NCBI RefSeq assembly: GCF_013359685.1
Contig: NZ_JABFMV010000001.1
Span: 252,858-316,857 of the forward strand
Direction of reading: 5' to 3'
DNA length: 64,000 nt
Origin: Leifsonia sp. C5G2
Lineage (GTDB): Bacteria > Actinomycetota > Actinomycetes > Actinomycetales > Microbacteriaceae
The notes under the pieces were generated by a model. The model saw nothing but the letters and a program-made list of their open reading frames with translations, did not search any database and was not told the DNA's origin. This document shows, in pieces, positions 25,397-34,454 of the stretch (the stretch's first letter is position 1; each line of letters starts with the position of its first letter). The translations under genes and the position numbers were made by a program.

Positions 25397-26308
25397 GTGG
25401 GCGTGCTGTGCATCGACTTCGGCGGCACCGAGATCAAACTCGGTGTCCTCGAGGGCTCCCGCACGCTCGCCGCGACCGCCCTCCCGAACACGGGCAGCGA
25501 GCGCGACCTCGACGCGGTGGCCGCGGCCGCCGGCGGCCTGTCGCAGCCGTTCGACGCGGTCGGGATCGCCGTGCCGGGAGTGGTGGACCGCCCCACCGCC
25601 TCCCTCGTCGCGGCGCACGGCAAGTACGGCTGGGCGCTCGGGCGCGACCTCGGGGCCTGGTCGCGCGACGCCTTCGGTGCGGCGGCGGTCGTCGAGAACG
25701 ACGCCCGGGCCGCCCTCCTGGGCGAGACGACCCACGGCTGCGCCGCCGGCGCCCGCGACACCGTTCTCGTCACCCTCGGCACCGGGATCGGCACGGCCGC
25801 CCTGGTCGACGGCGTCCTGCTGCGCGGCCCCCACGACCACGCGGGCATCCTCGGTGGACACATCACGGTCCAGCTCGACGGACCGCCGTGCACCTGCGGC
25901 AACATCGGCTGCGCCGAAGCGGTCGCGAGCACCTGGGCGCTCCAGCGCGACGCCGCCGCCGACCGGGCGCTCGCGGCAGCGCTCGCCACCCCCGACGGCT
26001 CCGCGCCCGGCCTCAAGGAGCTGATCGACCGCTCCGGCGACGAGGTGGCGGCCCGCGTGCTCGACCGCTTCGTACTCGCCTGGTCTGCCGCGATCGTCGG
26101 GATGTGCCATGCCTACGACCCCGAGACGGTGATCGTCTCCGGCGGGGCGATGCGCGCCGCCGACCTCCTCCTCCCCCGTCTCACCGCCGTGGTGCACGAG
26201 CACCTGTGGTCGTCCTCCTTCCGCCCGCCCCTGATCTCCCCGGAAGCGCCCGAGCACTCGGTGCTCCTCGGCCTCTCGGCCGCCGCTTCCCGAAAGGACC
26301 TCTCGTGA
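25397..26308 (+). CDS. ROK-family sugar kinase
   Basis: 303 residues. The phosphate-binding CIDFGGTEIKLGV opens the protein, and the ROK zinc motif GHITVQLDGPPCTCGNIGC follows with all Cys and His in place; catalytic Asp is in VVENDARAALLGE. It phosphorylates a hexose (gluco-, manno- or fructokinase) with ATP. Coupled by overlap (GTGA) to the mannose-6-phosphate isomerase gene, so mannose is a good guess for substrate. An ATG at 25364 is open but lies inside the operator; GTG 25397 with GGAAGGA eight bases upstream is preferred. Confidence 0.88.
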   Translation: MGVLCIDFGGTEIKLGVLEGSRTLAATALPNTGSERDLDAVAAAAGGLSQPFDAVGIAVPGVVDRPTASLVAAHGKYGWALGRDLGAWSRDAFGAAAVVENDARAALLGETTHGCAAGARDTVLVTLGTGIGTAALVDGVLLRGPHDHAGILGGHITVQLDGPPCTCGNIGCAEAVASTWALQRDAAADRALAAALATPDGSAPGLKELIDRSGDEVAARVLDRFVLAWSAAIVGMCHAYDPETVIVSGGAMRAADLLLPRLTAVVHEHLWSSSFRPPLISPEAPEHSVLLGLSAAASRKDLS

Positions 26309-28074
26309 CGACCGCCCCCTCCACGTACGACCGCCAGCCGAGCATCCCCCTTCCGGCCGGCAGCCGCATCCTCTCCGGCGCGGAGGCCTGGGCGGAGCTG
26401 GACCGGGCGGCCCGCACGGCCGGCGGTCAGCCGGTCATCGCGGTCGACGCGTACCCCGGAGTCGACGTCCCCGCCCTGGTCGCCGAGCTGCAGGCGGCAC
26501 TCCCCGAGTACGCGGTCATCGACATGGAGGTCGCCGCCAAGCCCGCCGAGCAGCTCGAGGCGATGATCGCCCGCAACCTCACCGACGACCGCGTGTTCGG
26601 CGTGATGAGCCACTTCACCCTGGACGAGTTCTACCTCGCGGCCGAGCTGGAGGAGCTGGGGGCGGCCGTCTCCGCCTCCCGCCGGCCGACCGTGCTCGTC
26701 GGCTGGGGCGCCTCCCTCGTCCCGGTCGGGCCGAGCGTGCTCGTGCTCGCCGACCTCGCGCGCTGGGAGATCCAGCGCCGCCACCGTGCCGGGGCGACGA
26801 ACTGGCACGCGGCCAACCCCGGAGAGGACATCCTGCGCAAGTACAAGCGGGGCTTCTTCGTGGAGTGGCGCACGGCCGACCGGCACAAGCGCACGCTGTT
26901 CGACCGGCTCGACTACGTGCTCGACACCAACACCAGCATCCCGGAGGCGGGCCTGATCACCGGCGACGCCTTCCGTGGCGCGCTCGCCGCCGCCAGCACC
27001 GCGCCGTTCCGCGTCGTCCCGTTCTTCGACCCCGGCGTCTGGGGCGGCCAGTGGATGAAGCGCACCCTCGACCTCGAGGACGGCCCGGCCAACTACGCCT
27101 GGTGCTTCGACTGCGTCCCCGAGGAGAACTCGCTGCTGCTGGAGGCCGACGGCCGCGTCGTCGAGATCCCCGCGATGGACCTCGTGCTCACCCGGCCGCG
27201 GGAGCTGCTCGGCGCGAAGACCTTCGCGCGCTTCGGTGCGGAGTTCCCGATCCGCTTCGACTTCCTCGACACGGTCGAGGGCGGCAACCTCTCCCTTCAG
27301 GTCCACCCGCTGACGGACTACATCCTCGACACCTTCGGGATGCACTACACGCAGGACGAGAGCTACTACCTGCTCGACGCGGAGGACGATGCGGTCGTCT
27401 ACCTGGGCCTCAAGAACGGCGTGGACCGCGACGAGATGCTGCGGGCGCTCGAGGCCGCGGCCGACCCCGACCGCCCGTTCGACGCCGAACGCTTCGTCAA
27501 CGTGTTCCCGGCCCGCAAGCACGACCACTTCTCGATCCCGGCGGGCACCGTCCACGCCTCGGGGGCGAACTCGATGGTGCTCGAGATCTCGGCGACGCCG
27601 TTCATCTTCACCTTCAAGCTGTGGGACTGGGGGCGCCTCGGGCTGGACGGCATCCCGCGTCCCGTCCACCTGGAGCACGGCAGCCGCAACATCCAGTGGG
27701 ACCGCGACACCGACTGGGTGCGGGAGAACCTCCTCGACCAGGTCGAGCTCCTCTCGGAGGGCGACGGGGTGCGCGAGGAGCGCACCGGCCTCCACGCGCT
27801 GGAGTTCCTCGAGGTGCGCAGGCACTGGTTCGAGACCGAGGCGCAGCACGACACCGACGGCACGGTCAACGTGCTGAACCTGGTCGAGGGTGACGCCGTC
27901 GACGTGGTCAGCCCGACCGGCGCCTTCGCCCCGTTCCGGGTCCACTACGCCGAGACGTTCATCGTCCCGGCCGCCGTCGGCCCCTACATCGTCCGCCGAG
28001 CGGCGGGCTCGTCCGCCGAGGCCTTCGCGACCGTCAAGGCCTCGGTGCGCGGCACCAGCACCACCGACAACTGA
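26305..28074 (+). CDS. Class I mannose-6-phosphate isomerase with N-terminal kinase-like domain
   Basis: 589 residues, much longer than a plain isomerase (about 390). Residues about 260-580 are the cupin-type PMI: NLSLQVHPLTDYILDTFGMH and RKHDHFSIPAGTVHASG provide zinc ligands, and a conserved C-terminal sheet follows. Residues about 20-230 resemble a uridine-kinase-like P-loop domain (QPVIAVDAYPGVDVPALVAE, VFGVMSHFTLDEFYLAAELE), but the Walker A Gly-Lys-Ser is absent, so it is probably non-catalytic. The enzyme would interconvert mannose 6-phosphate and fructose 6-phosphate, following the ROK kinase it overlaps by four bases. Confidence 0.85.
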   Translation: MTTAPSTYDRQPSIPLPAGSRILSGAEAWAELDRAARTAGGQPVIAVDAYPGVDVPALVAELQAALPEYAVIDMEVAAKPAEQLEAMIARNLTDDRVFGVMSHFTLDEFYLAAELEELGAAVSASRRPTVLVGWGASLVPVGPSVLVLADLARWEIQRRHRAGATNWHAANPGEDILRKYKRGFFVEWRTADRHKRTLFDRLDYVLDTNTSIPEAGLITGDAFRGALAAASTAPFRVVPFFDPGVWGGQWMKRTLDLEDGPANYAWCFDCVPEENSLLLEADGRVVEIPAMDLVLTRPRELLGAKTFARFGAEFPIRFDFLDTVEGGNLSLQVHPLTDYILDTFGMHYTQDESYYLLDAEDDAVVYLGLKNGVDRDEMLRALEAAADPDRPFDAERFVNVFPARKHDHFSIPAGTVHASGANSMVLEISATPFIFTFKLWDWGRLGLDGIPRPVHLEHGSRNIQWDRDTDWVRENLLDQVELLSEGDGVREERTGLHALEFLEVRRHWFETEAQHDTDGTVNVLNLVEGDAVDVVSPTGAFAPFRVHYAETFIVPAAVGPYIVRRAAGSSAEAFATVKASVRGTSTTDN

Positions 28075-28123
28075 ACACCGCACAGTACCCGGCCGACGGC
28101 CGGACCCGAACAAGGGAGTTCAC

Positions 28124-29383
28124 ATGCACAAGAGACGCACCATGGCACTCGCCGCGTCCGTCCTGGCCGCCGGCCTCCTGCTCGCCGGATGCTCCGGCGG
28201 CGGGGACTCGGGCGCGACGACCGGCACGCTGAAGTTCTACACGGACAAGGCCGCCTGGAAGCCGCAGTTCCAGTCCCTCAACCCGACATCGCAGAAGGAT
28301 GTCAAGATCTCGCTCAGCACGACCGGCTACTCCGACGAGAACCAGTACCAGGCCTTCGTCAAGCAGTCGTTCCGCACGCAGCAGAGCCCCGGGCTGTTCA
28401 CGTGGGCCACGGGCGACCAGCTCAACCAGCTGGTCGGGCAGAAGCTCGTCGCGGACACCTCCTCGATCTGGAAGAAGGCGATCGCCGACGGCGACGTCAG
28501 CGAGGACCTTTCCAAGTACTACACGGTCGACGGCAAGCAGTACTGCGTGCCGATGAACATCGCGTACTGGGTCATGTACTACAACAAGAAGATCTTCGAC
28601 CAGAACGGCATCGAGAAGCCGACGACCTGGAAGGAGCTGATGGACGACGCCGCGAAGCTCAAGAAGGCCGGAGTGACGCCGTTCTACCAGACCAGCACGC
28701 TGTTCACCTTCCCCTGGTTCGAGACGCTGGTCGCGGGCACGGATCCGAAGCTGTACAACGGCCTCTCGGACGGATCGGTGAAGTACACCGACCCGCGCAT
28801 CGTCGACATCATGAACGAGTGGCTCGACCAGCAGAAGAAGGGCTGGTTCAGCGACGCGGGAAGCAAGACGGACCCGGCCCAGATGCTCAAGCAGGGCGAC
28901 ATGGCGATGATCAACTTCGGCACCTTCTTCGGCGCGTCCCTCGACGGCGTCGGCATGAAGGCCGGCACCGACTACGACTACTTCATCATCCCGGCGGTCA
29001 ACCCGGACCTGAAGAAGACCCCCGTCCCGGTCGAGACCGGCCCGATGTGCGTGGCGCAGAGCTCGAAGCAGAAGGACCTCGGTCTCGCCTACTCGAAGTG
29101 GTGGATGACCGCGGGCGCGCAGACGGCGTGGAGCAACGCCCGCGGCGACGTGCCCTTCAACCCGAAGGCCGAGGTCAAGGACGCGGGGCTCAAGAAGCTC
29201 GGCGAGGACGTCTCGGGCCGCGACTACCAGCTGGTCACCCGCTACTTCGAGGCCGCCCCGACGCCCGTCCTGAACGTGGCGCTGGAGGAGTTCGGCGCCT
29301 TCTCGGCCAACCCCGGTGACCCGCTGCCGTACCTGCAGAAGATCCAGGATGCCGCCGACAAGTACTGGGCGAGCAAGAAGTAG
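28124..29383 (+). CDS. Sugar ABC transporter substrate-binding lipoprotein
   Basis: 419 residues with lipobox LLAGC (lipidated Cys23), then a cluster B solute-binding domain: GTLKFYTDKAAWKPQFQSL near the start, YWVMYYNKKIFDQNGIEKP and PTTWKELMDDAAKLKKAGV in the middle, and QGDMAMINFGTFFGASLDGV. It captures an oligosaccharide at the cell surface. AAGGGAG precedes ATG 28124. It overlaps the next gene by one base. Confidence 0.9.
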   Translation: MHKRRTMALAASVLAAGLLLAGCSGGGDSGATTGTLKFYTDKAAWKPQFQSLNPTSQKDVKISLSTTGYSDENQYQAFVKQSFRTQQSPGLFTWATGDQLNQLVGQKLVADTSSIWKKAIADGDVSEDLSKYYTVDGKQYCVPMNIAYWVMYYNKKIFDQNGIEKPTTWKELMDDAAKLKKAGVTPFYQTSTLFTFPWFETLVAGTDPKLYNGLSDGSVKYTDPRIVDIMNEWLDQQKKGWFSDAGSKTDPAQMLKQGDMAMINFGTFFGASLDGVGMKAGTDYDYFIIPAVNPDLKKTPVPVETGPMCVAQSSKQKDLGLAYSKWWMTAGAQTAWSNARGDVPFNPKAEVKDAGLKKLGEDVSGRDYQLVTRYFEAAPTPVLNVALEEFGAFSANPGDPLPYLQKIQDAADKYWASKK

Positions 29384-30258
29384 TGAGCGACGCCCGACCT
29401 CAGTACCGCTGGGCCGCCCGGGGCTTCATCGCCCCGGGCGCGATCCTGGTGGCCGTCCTCCTCTACCTCCCCCTGCTGTGGACGGTGTTCCTCAGCCTCA
29501 CCGACTACAACGGACTCGGCGACCCGGTGTGGGCCGGGCTGGCGAACTACCAGACGATGTTCGAGGACCCCGACTTCCTCAACTCGATGTTCAACACCCT
29601 GCTCTGGGTGGTCGGAACGCTGGTCATCCCCGTCGGGCTCGGCCTCGCGCTGGCGCTGCTGACCTTCAACCTGAAGGGCGGGGTCTGGCTGCGCCTGCCC
29701 TTCCTGATCCCGTATGCCATCTCCGGAATCGGCGTCGGCCTGATCTGGTCGTTCGTGCTGCAGAGCAACGGTGCGCTGGACCAGGCCCTGCACTTCTTCG
29801 GCGTCCAGGACACCCCGAGGTGGCTGCTGGACGCGCCGCTCAACACGGTGGTCATGATCGTCGCGGCGGCGTGGCAGGGCGTGGGCGTGAACGCTCTGCT
29901 GTTCACGATCGGGTTGCAGTCGATCCCGAAGGAGCCGCTCGAGGCCGCACGCCTCGACGGAGCGCGAGGGTTCCGGCTGTTCGGCAGCATCCTGTGGCCG
30001 ATGCTCCGCCCGCTGACCACCGTCGTGATCGGGCTCTCGATCGTCGCGAGCCTGAAGACGTTCGACATCGTGCTGGGGATGACGAAGGGCGGCCCCGGCC
30101 GCGTCTCCGAGACGCTCGCCCTCACCATGTACAACGACACGTTCGTCGACAGCCAGTACGGCTTGGGGTCGGCCATCGCGGTGTTCCTCACCGTCGTGAC
30201 CCTCGTCGCTTCTGTGCTGTACCTGCGGCAGCAGCTGTCGAAGAAGAACGAGCTCTAG
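29383..30258 (+). CDS. Sugar ABC transporter permease (MalF type)
   Basis: 291 residues with six membrane helices and the EAA loop EAARLDGARGFRLFGSILWP. GTG 29383 shares its first base with the lipoprotein stop codon, so translation is coupled. Pairs with the next gene as the membrane channel. Confidence 0.9.
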   Translation: MSDARPQYRWAARGFIAPGAILVAVLLYLPLLWTVFLSLTDYNGLGDPVWAGLANYQTMFEDPDFLNSMFNTLLWVVGTLVIPVGLGLALALLTFNLKGGVWLRLPFLIPYAISGIGVGLIWSFVLQSNGALDQALHFFGVQDTPRWLLDAPLNTVVMIVAAAWQGVGVNALLFTIGLQSIPKEPLEAARLDGARGFRLFGSILWPMLRPLTTVVIGLSIVASLKTFDIVLGMTKGGPGRVSETLALTMYNDTFVDSQYGLGSAIAVFLTVVTLVASVLYLRQQLSKKNEL

Positions 30259-30266
30259 GAGAACCC

Positions 30267-31091
30267 ATGGCGTCGACCGCCTCCCGCATCGCCCGGACGA
30301 CCGTCCTCGTCGTCTTCGGCATCATCTGGCTGCTGCCGGTGTACCTGCTCGTCGTGAACGCCGCGAAGTCGCCCCAGGCGTACGACTCCAAGCAGTCGTG
30401 GATCCCGACCGGCTTCGACCTGTTCTCGAACATGGCGGAGGCGTGGCAGCTCAGCAACCTGGGCGACAGCGTCACCAGCACGGTGATCTACGCGGTGGTG
30501 TCGCCGCTGATCGCGGTGATCGTCGGCGCCGCCGCCGGTTTCGCCATCGTCGCCCTCCGGCTCAAGCGCGGCTTCTTCTGGTTCGTGTTCATCTTCGGGG
30601 GGACGGTGTTCCCCCTCCAGATGGTCCTGCTGCCGTTGTTCGACGGGTACTCCCGCGTGGGGCTCTTCGACACGCAGCTGGGCATGATCATCGTGTACAC
30701 AGCCATCTCCATCCCGTTCAGCGCCTTCGTGATGCGCAACTTCTTCACCGGCATCGCGCACAACGTCTTCGAGGCGGCGGTGGTGGACGGCGCATCGACC
30801 TGGCGCATCTTCGTGCGCATCTACCTGCCGATGGCATCGAGCGCACTGGTGGCGGTGTTCATCCTCCAGGCCACGTTCATCTGGAACGACCTGCTGCTCG
30901 GCCTGACGCTCAGCCAGTCCGACAACGTGCGCCCGATCGTCACGACGCTCAGCGGGATGCAGAGCACGTACGGCGGCGCGCAGCTGTCGACCGTGCTCGC
31001 GGCGGGGATCCTGGTGTCGCTGCCGACCGTCATCCTGTTCCTGTTCACCCAGAAGTTCTTCTCCCGCGGCCTGGCCCTCGGGCAGTACTGA
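30267..31091 (+). CDS. Sugar ABC transporter permease (MalG type)
   Basis: 274 residues, six membrane helices, EAA loop EAAVVDGASTWRIFVRIYLP. TAGGAGAACCC precedes the ATG. As in the first importer of this window, no ATPase gene accompanies it. Confidence 0.9.
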   Translation: MASTASRIARTTVLVVFGIIWLLPVYLLVVNAAKSPQAYDSKQSWIPTGFDLFSNMAEAWQLSNLGDSVTSTVIYAVVSPLIAVIVGAAAGFAIVALRLKRGFFWFVFIFGGTVFPLQMVLLPLFDGYSRVGLFDTQLGMIIVYTAISIPFSAFVMRNFFTGIAHNVFEAAVVDGASTWRIFVRIYLPMASSALVAVFILQATFIWNDLLLGLTLSQSDNVRPIVTTLSGMQSTYGGAQLSTVLAAGILVSLPTVILFLFTQKFFSRGLALGQY

Positions 31092-31125
31092 CCCGCACCA
31101 CGCCGTCCCTAGCTCTGGAGCACCG

Positions 31126-33273
31126 ATGCCCCGCACCGCCAACCGCACCATCCCGACGGTCGACGACCTCGCCGCCGAGCCGGTCTCGCACCACTACGAC
31201 GACCTGATCGCCCCGGCCGGCCTGACCAACCACCGCGGAACGGTGACGGTCGGGCACGACCTCGTCGGGCTGTCCTCCGTGACGTTCCCGCCGGTGTCGC
31301 AGGGGCTCGCGAAGACCGGCGCTCTCTTCGTCGACGGCCGGGTGTTCGAGTCGTTCGGCATCCCGATCACGCACTCCTGGCGTCCCGACCGGGTCGTCCG
31401 CGAGGCCGAGGTCGACGGCCTGGCGATCGCGTCGACGACGGTCGCCGTGCCGGGCGAGCACGCGGTGGCCGTGGACATCGTCGTACGCAACACGGGCGAC
31501 CGCCCGAGGTCCGTCCGCATCGGGCTGGCGCTCGCGGCACGCGTGACCGCGGTCGCCGGCTCGTGGGGCGACGCGGAGTCGCCGAACGTGCGCAACACGG
31601 TCGAGGTGGACGGCGACGAGACCCGGTTGGTGTTCACCGACGACGGCCGGACGGCGTGGAGCGTGCAGGGCCTCGACCGCCCCGGGAGCGCGCGCGTGAG
31701 CGCCGTCCCGCCGTCCCCGGTGGACGGCTTCGAGGTCGGCATCGGCGGCGCCGGGCGCGGAGGGGAGGTCGACACGGTGCTGGAGGTCGCCGCCGGCGGA
31801 ACCGCCCGGGTCGGTTACATCCACTCCGTCGCCCCCGATCGGGAGCAGGCGGTCGCCGCGTACGACCGCGTCGCGGCCGACGTCCCCGCAGCCGTCGCCG
31901 CGGCGGAGCGCTACTGGGACGACCAGCTGCGCGCGGCGTTCACCACCGGGAACGGCGAGTACTCCGGCCGGCTGCCGGAGCTCGACACCAACTCGGACGA
32001 GCTGCGGACGCTCTACTGGTGGGGCGTGCTCGGGATGCTGTACTTCCGCCGCGACTACGAGACCGGCGTCCGTCCGCGGACCTACGACACCCTGATGCCG
32101 AACTACTGGGCGACCACCACGTTCATCTGGGACTACTCCCTCAGCTCCGTGGCGCACGCCCTCCTCGACCCGGACGAGATGCGCGCCCAGCTGCTGCACT
32201 GGATCGGGAGCGACATCCACACGCACTTCGGCACGTCGGCGCTCACCGGCGGCCCGGTCGGCCGCTGGTACTCGGTCAACGACTACGCGATGACGCGCCT
32301 GGTGGCCGACTATGTGCGCATCACCGGCGACGACGGCTTCCTCGCGGAGCGCGTCGGCGCGGCAGGCGCCGAGCGGACCGTCCTGGAGCACGTCGTCGAG
32401 TGGGCGCAGGCGTACCGCGGGCTGCGGGTCGGCGGCCGGCTCGCCGACTACGGCGAGATCGACAACCTGCTGGAGTGCGTCAGCTCGTACACGCACGAGG
32501 TGGCGAGCCTGAACGCGGCCAACGTCTGGAACCTCCGCACCGCCGCCGATCTCCTCGACCGCGCCGGCGACCGCGAGCGCGCGGCCGGGCTGCGCGACGA
32601 GGCGGAAGCGCTGCTCCCCCACGTGCGTGCGCTGTACCTGGACGGGACCGGCCACTTCGCTGCGGGCCAGCCGGACGGCACCCGCATCCCGGTCCGCCAC
32701 TGCTACGACTTCAACGTGGTCGGCACCACCATCGCCGACGACCTGGAGCCCCGGGTCCGCGACGAGATGGTCGCCTTCTTCAGGCACGACCTGCAGACGG
32801 ACAACTGGATGCGCGCCCTCTCCCCCTGGGACCCGGACGCGAGCTTCAGCGTGCGCCCCGACCACCAGTGGAACGGCGCCTACCCCGCCTGGCCCGCGGA
32901 TGCCGCTCGCTCGCTCATCGCGCTCGGCGCCGCCGAGGTCGCACTGCCCTGGCTGGGCGGGCTCGCCCGCACGGCGAACCAGGGTCCTCCCGGTCAGGCC
33001 CACTTCGTCGAGGAGGCGCTTCCCGGCATCGCGGGAGGGGCACGCAAGGCCCCTCCGCAGCTGCCGTACATCAACGACTGGGCGTGCTCGTCCGCGGGGG
33101 CGTGGATCGCCCTCGTGCTCGAGTCGGTGTTCGGCGTCCGGTCCGCGGTCGACGGAAGCGTCTCCGCGGTCTCCGTCGCCCACCGGCTGGACCCCGACGC
33201 CACCCTCGCCGGTTACGCTGCGGGCGGCCGGCGCTACCGCATCCATGCCGACGGCCGGGTGGACGAGGAGTGA
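31126..33273 (+). CDS. Glycoside hydrolase, (alpha/alpha)6 six-hairpin superfamily
   Basis: 715 residues without a signal peptide, so cytoplasmic. An N-terminal beta-sandwich domain (to about residue 270) precedes an (alpha/alpha)6 barrel: LRTLYWWGVLGMLYFRRDYE, TTTFIWDYSLSSVAHALLDP, ADYGEIDNLLECVSSYTHEV, PDHQWNGAYPAWPADAARSL. This layout is that of GH63/amylo-1,6-glucosidase-like and related families; conserved acids in the barrel (for example in WDYS and YGEIDN) are candidates for catalysis. It would split the oligosaccharide delivered by the importer. The specificity is not readable. It starts 34 bases after the permease. Confidence 0.78.
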   Translation: MPRTANRTIPTVDDLAAEPVSHHYDDLIAPAGLTNHRGTVTVGHDLVGLSSVTFPPVSQGLAKTGALFVDGRVFESFGIPITHSWRPDRVVREAEVDGLAIASTTVAVPGEHAVAVDIVVRNTGDRPRSVRIGLALAARVTAVAGSWGDAESPNVRNTVEVDGDETRLVFTDDGRTAWSVQGLDRPGSARVSAVPPSPVDGFEVGIGGAGRGGEVDTVLEVAAGGTARVGYIHSVAPDREQAVAAYDRVAADVPAAVAAAERYWDDQLRAAFTTGNGEYSGRLPELDTNSDELRTLYWWGVLGMLYFRRDYETGVRPRTYDTLMPNYWATTTFIWDYSLSSVAHALLDPDEMRAQLLHWIGSDIHTHFGTSALTGGPVGRWYSVNDYAMTRLVADYVRITGDDGFLAERVGAAGAERTVLEHVVEWAQAYRGLRVGGRLADYGEIDNLLECVSSYTHEVASLNAANVWNLRTAADLLDRAGDRERAAGLRDEAEALLPHVRALYLDGTGHFAAGQPDGTRIPVRHCYDFNVVGTTIADDLEPRVRDEMVAFFRHDLQTDNWMRALSPWDPDASFSVRPDHQWNGAYPAWPADAARSLIALGAAEVALPWLGGLARTANQGPPGQAHFVEEALPGIAGGARKAPPQLPYINDWACSSAGAWIALVLESVFGVRSAVDGSVSAVSVAHRLDPDATLAGYAAGGRRYRIHADGRVDEE

Positions 33274-34454
33274 CCGCACCGATCGAGGTGCCGCTGGACC
33301 CGGTGCTCGGCAGCCCGGTGGAGCTGCGCGGCGCCGTGGAGGTCGTGCGTGGAGCCCTCGGTGTGCTCCCCCGCCGCGTGCGGTCGGATCAGTGGTCGCG
33401 CATCCCGGACGACTTCATGCTCGCGTCGGTATCGCAATGCGCGGGGGTGCGCCTCGCGTTCCGGACGCCGGCCGACGTGCTGGAGCTGACGGTGCACGCC
33501 ACGAAGATGGTCCCGGACGAGCAGGTTCCGCTCCCCGCGGCCGCGTACGAGCTCGTGGTCGACGGCCGCCTGGTGCAGACCAGGGAGTCGTCCGCCGGCT
33601 CGCGTTTCGTGTTCGCCTTCGAGCGCCCGGATGCCTACCGCGTTGCGGGAGCGACGGACACCCTCCGGTTCGAGGGGCTCGGCGGCTCGATGAAGGACGT
33701 GGAGCTGTGGCTCCCCTACACCGACGAGGTGGAGCTCGTCTCGTTGCGCGCGGACGCTCCGGTCGAGGCCCCCCGCTCGCCGTCGGGCCTCCGCTGGCTG
33801 CACCACGGCAGCTCGATCAGCCACGGCTACATCGCGACCCGCACCTCCCGGACCTGGCCGGTCGCCGCCGCCCGCGCGGTCGGGGCCGAGCTGACCAGCG
33901 CAGCGTTCTCCGGCAACGCACTGCTCGACCAGCTGACCGCCAGGACGATGCGCGACACCCCCGCAGACGTCATCAGCGTCAAGGTCGGCATCAACGTCGT
34001 CAACGGCGATCTCATGCGGCGCCGCATCTTCCGGAGCGCGCTGCACGGGTTTCTCGACACGATCCGCGACGGGCATCCCGGGACGCCGCTGCTCGTCGTC
34101 TCCCCGATCTTCTGCGAGCCGGTTGAGCACCTCCCGGGCCCGACCATCCAGGATCCGGCCCGCACGGACCCGTGGACGATCACGGCCGGACGGGAGGAGG
34201 AGCTGGAGCAGGGGAAGCTGAGCCTGGGTGTCATCCGCGAGGAGATCGCGGCCCTCGTCGCCCTCCGCTCCGGCGAGGACCAGAACCTCCACCACCTCGA
34301 CGGCCTGACGCTGTACGACGCGGACGACGCCGCGCGGATGCCGCTCCCCGACAACCTCCACCCGGGTGACGACGTGCAGGCCCTCATCGCCGAGCGCTTC
34401 GCCCGGCTGGTGTTCGGGCCGGGCGGTGCTTTCAGCGGGCCGAAGGGAACGTGA
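33270..34454 (+). CDS. SGNH/GDSL-family esterase with N-terminal beta-sandwich
   Basis: 394 residues, overlapping the glycosidase by four bases (GTGA). The first 170 residues form a beta-rich domain as in carbohydrate esterases of the CE2/SGNH_hydro_3 kind; the hydrolase part has LHHGSSISHGY (nucleophile Ser), VISVKVGINVVNG (block III, Asn) and PLPDNLHPGDD (catalytic Asp and His). No signal peptide. It probably removes acetyl or other acyl groups from the sugars handled by this locus. Its last 23 bases overlap the convergent DsbA-like gene. Confidence 0.82.
   Translation: MTAPIEVPLDPVLGSPVELRGAVEVVRGALGVLPRRVRSDQWSRIPDDFMLASVSQCAGVRLAFRTPADVLELTVHATKMVPDEQVPLPAAAYELVVDGRLVQTRESSAGSRFVFAFERPDAYRVAGATDTLRFEGLGGSMKDVELWLPYTDEVELVSLRADAPVEAPRSPSGLRWLHHGSSISHGYIATRTSRTWPVAAARAVGAELTSAAFSGNALLDQLTARTMRDTPADVISVKVGINVVNGDLMRRRIFRSALHGFLDTIRDGHPGTPLLVVSPIFCEPVEHLPGPTIQDPARTDPWTITAGREEELEQGKLSLGVIREEIAALVALRSGEDQNLHHLDGLTLYDADDAARMPLPDNLHPGDDVQALIAERFARLVFGPGGAFSGPKGT

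Noticed and set aside
22891-26016. Minus-strand open frame of more than 1000 codons
   Set aside because: Antisense to the LacI and ROK kinase genes and out of frame with the propeller gene; no motifs.
31045-33279. Minus-strand open frame of 744 codons
   Set aside because: Exact antisense shadow of the (alpha/alpha)6 glycosidase, with no recognisable domain or start signal.
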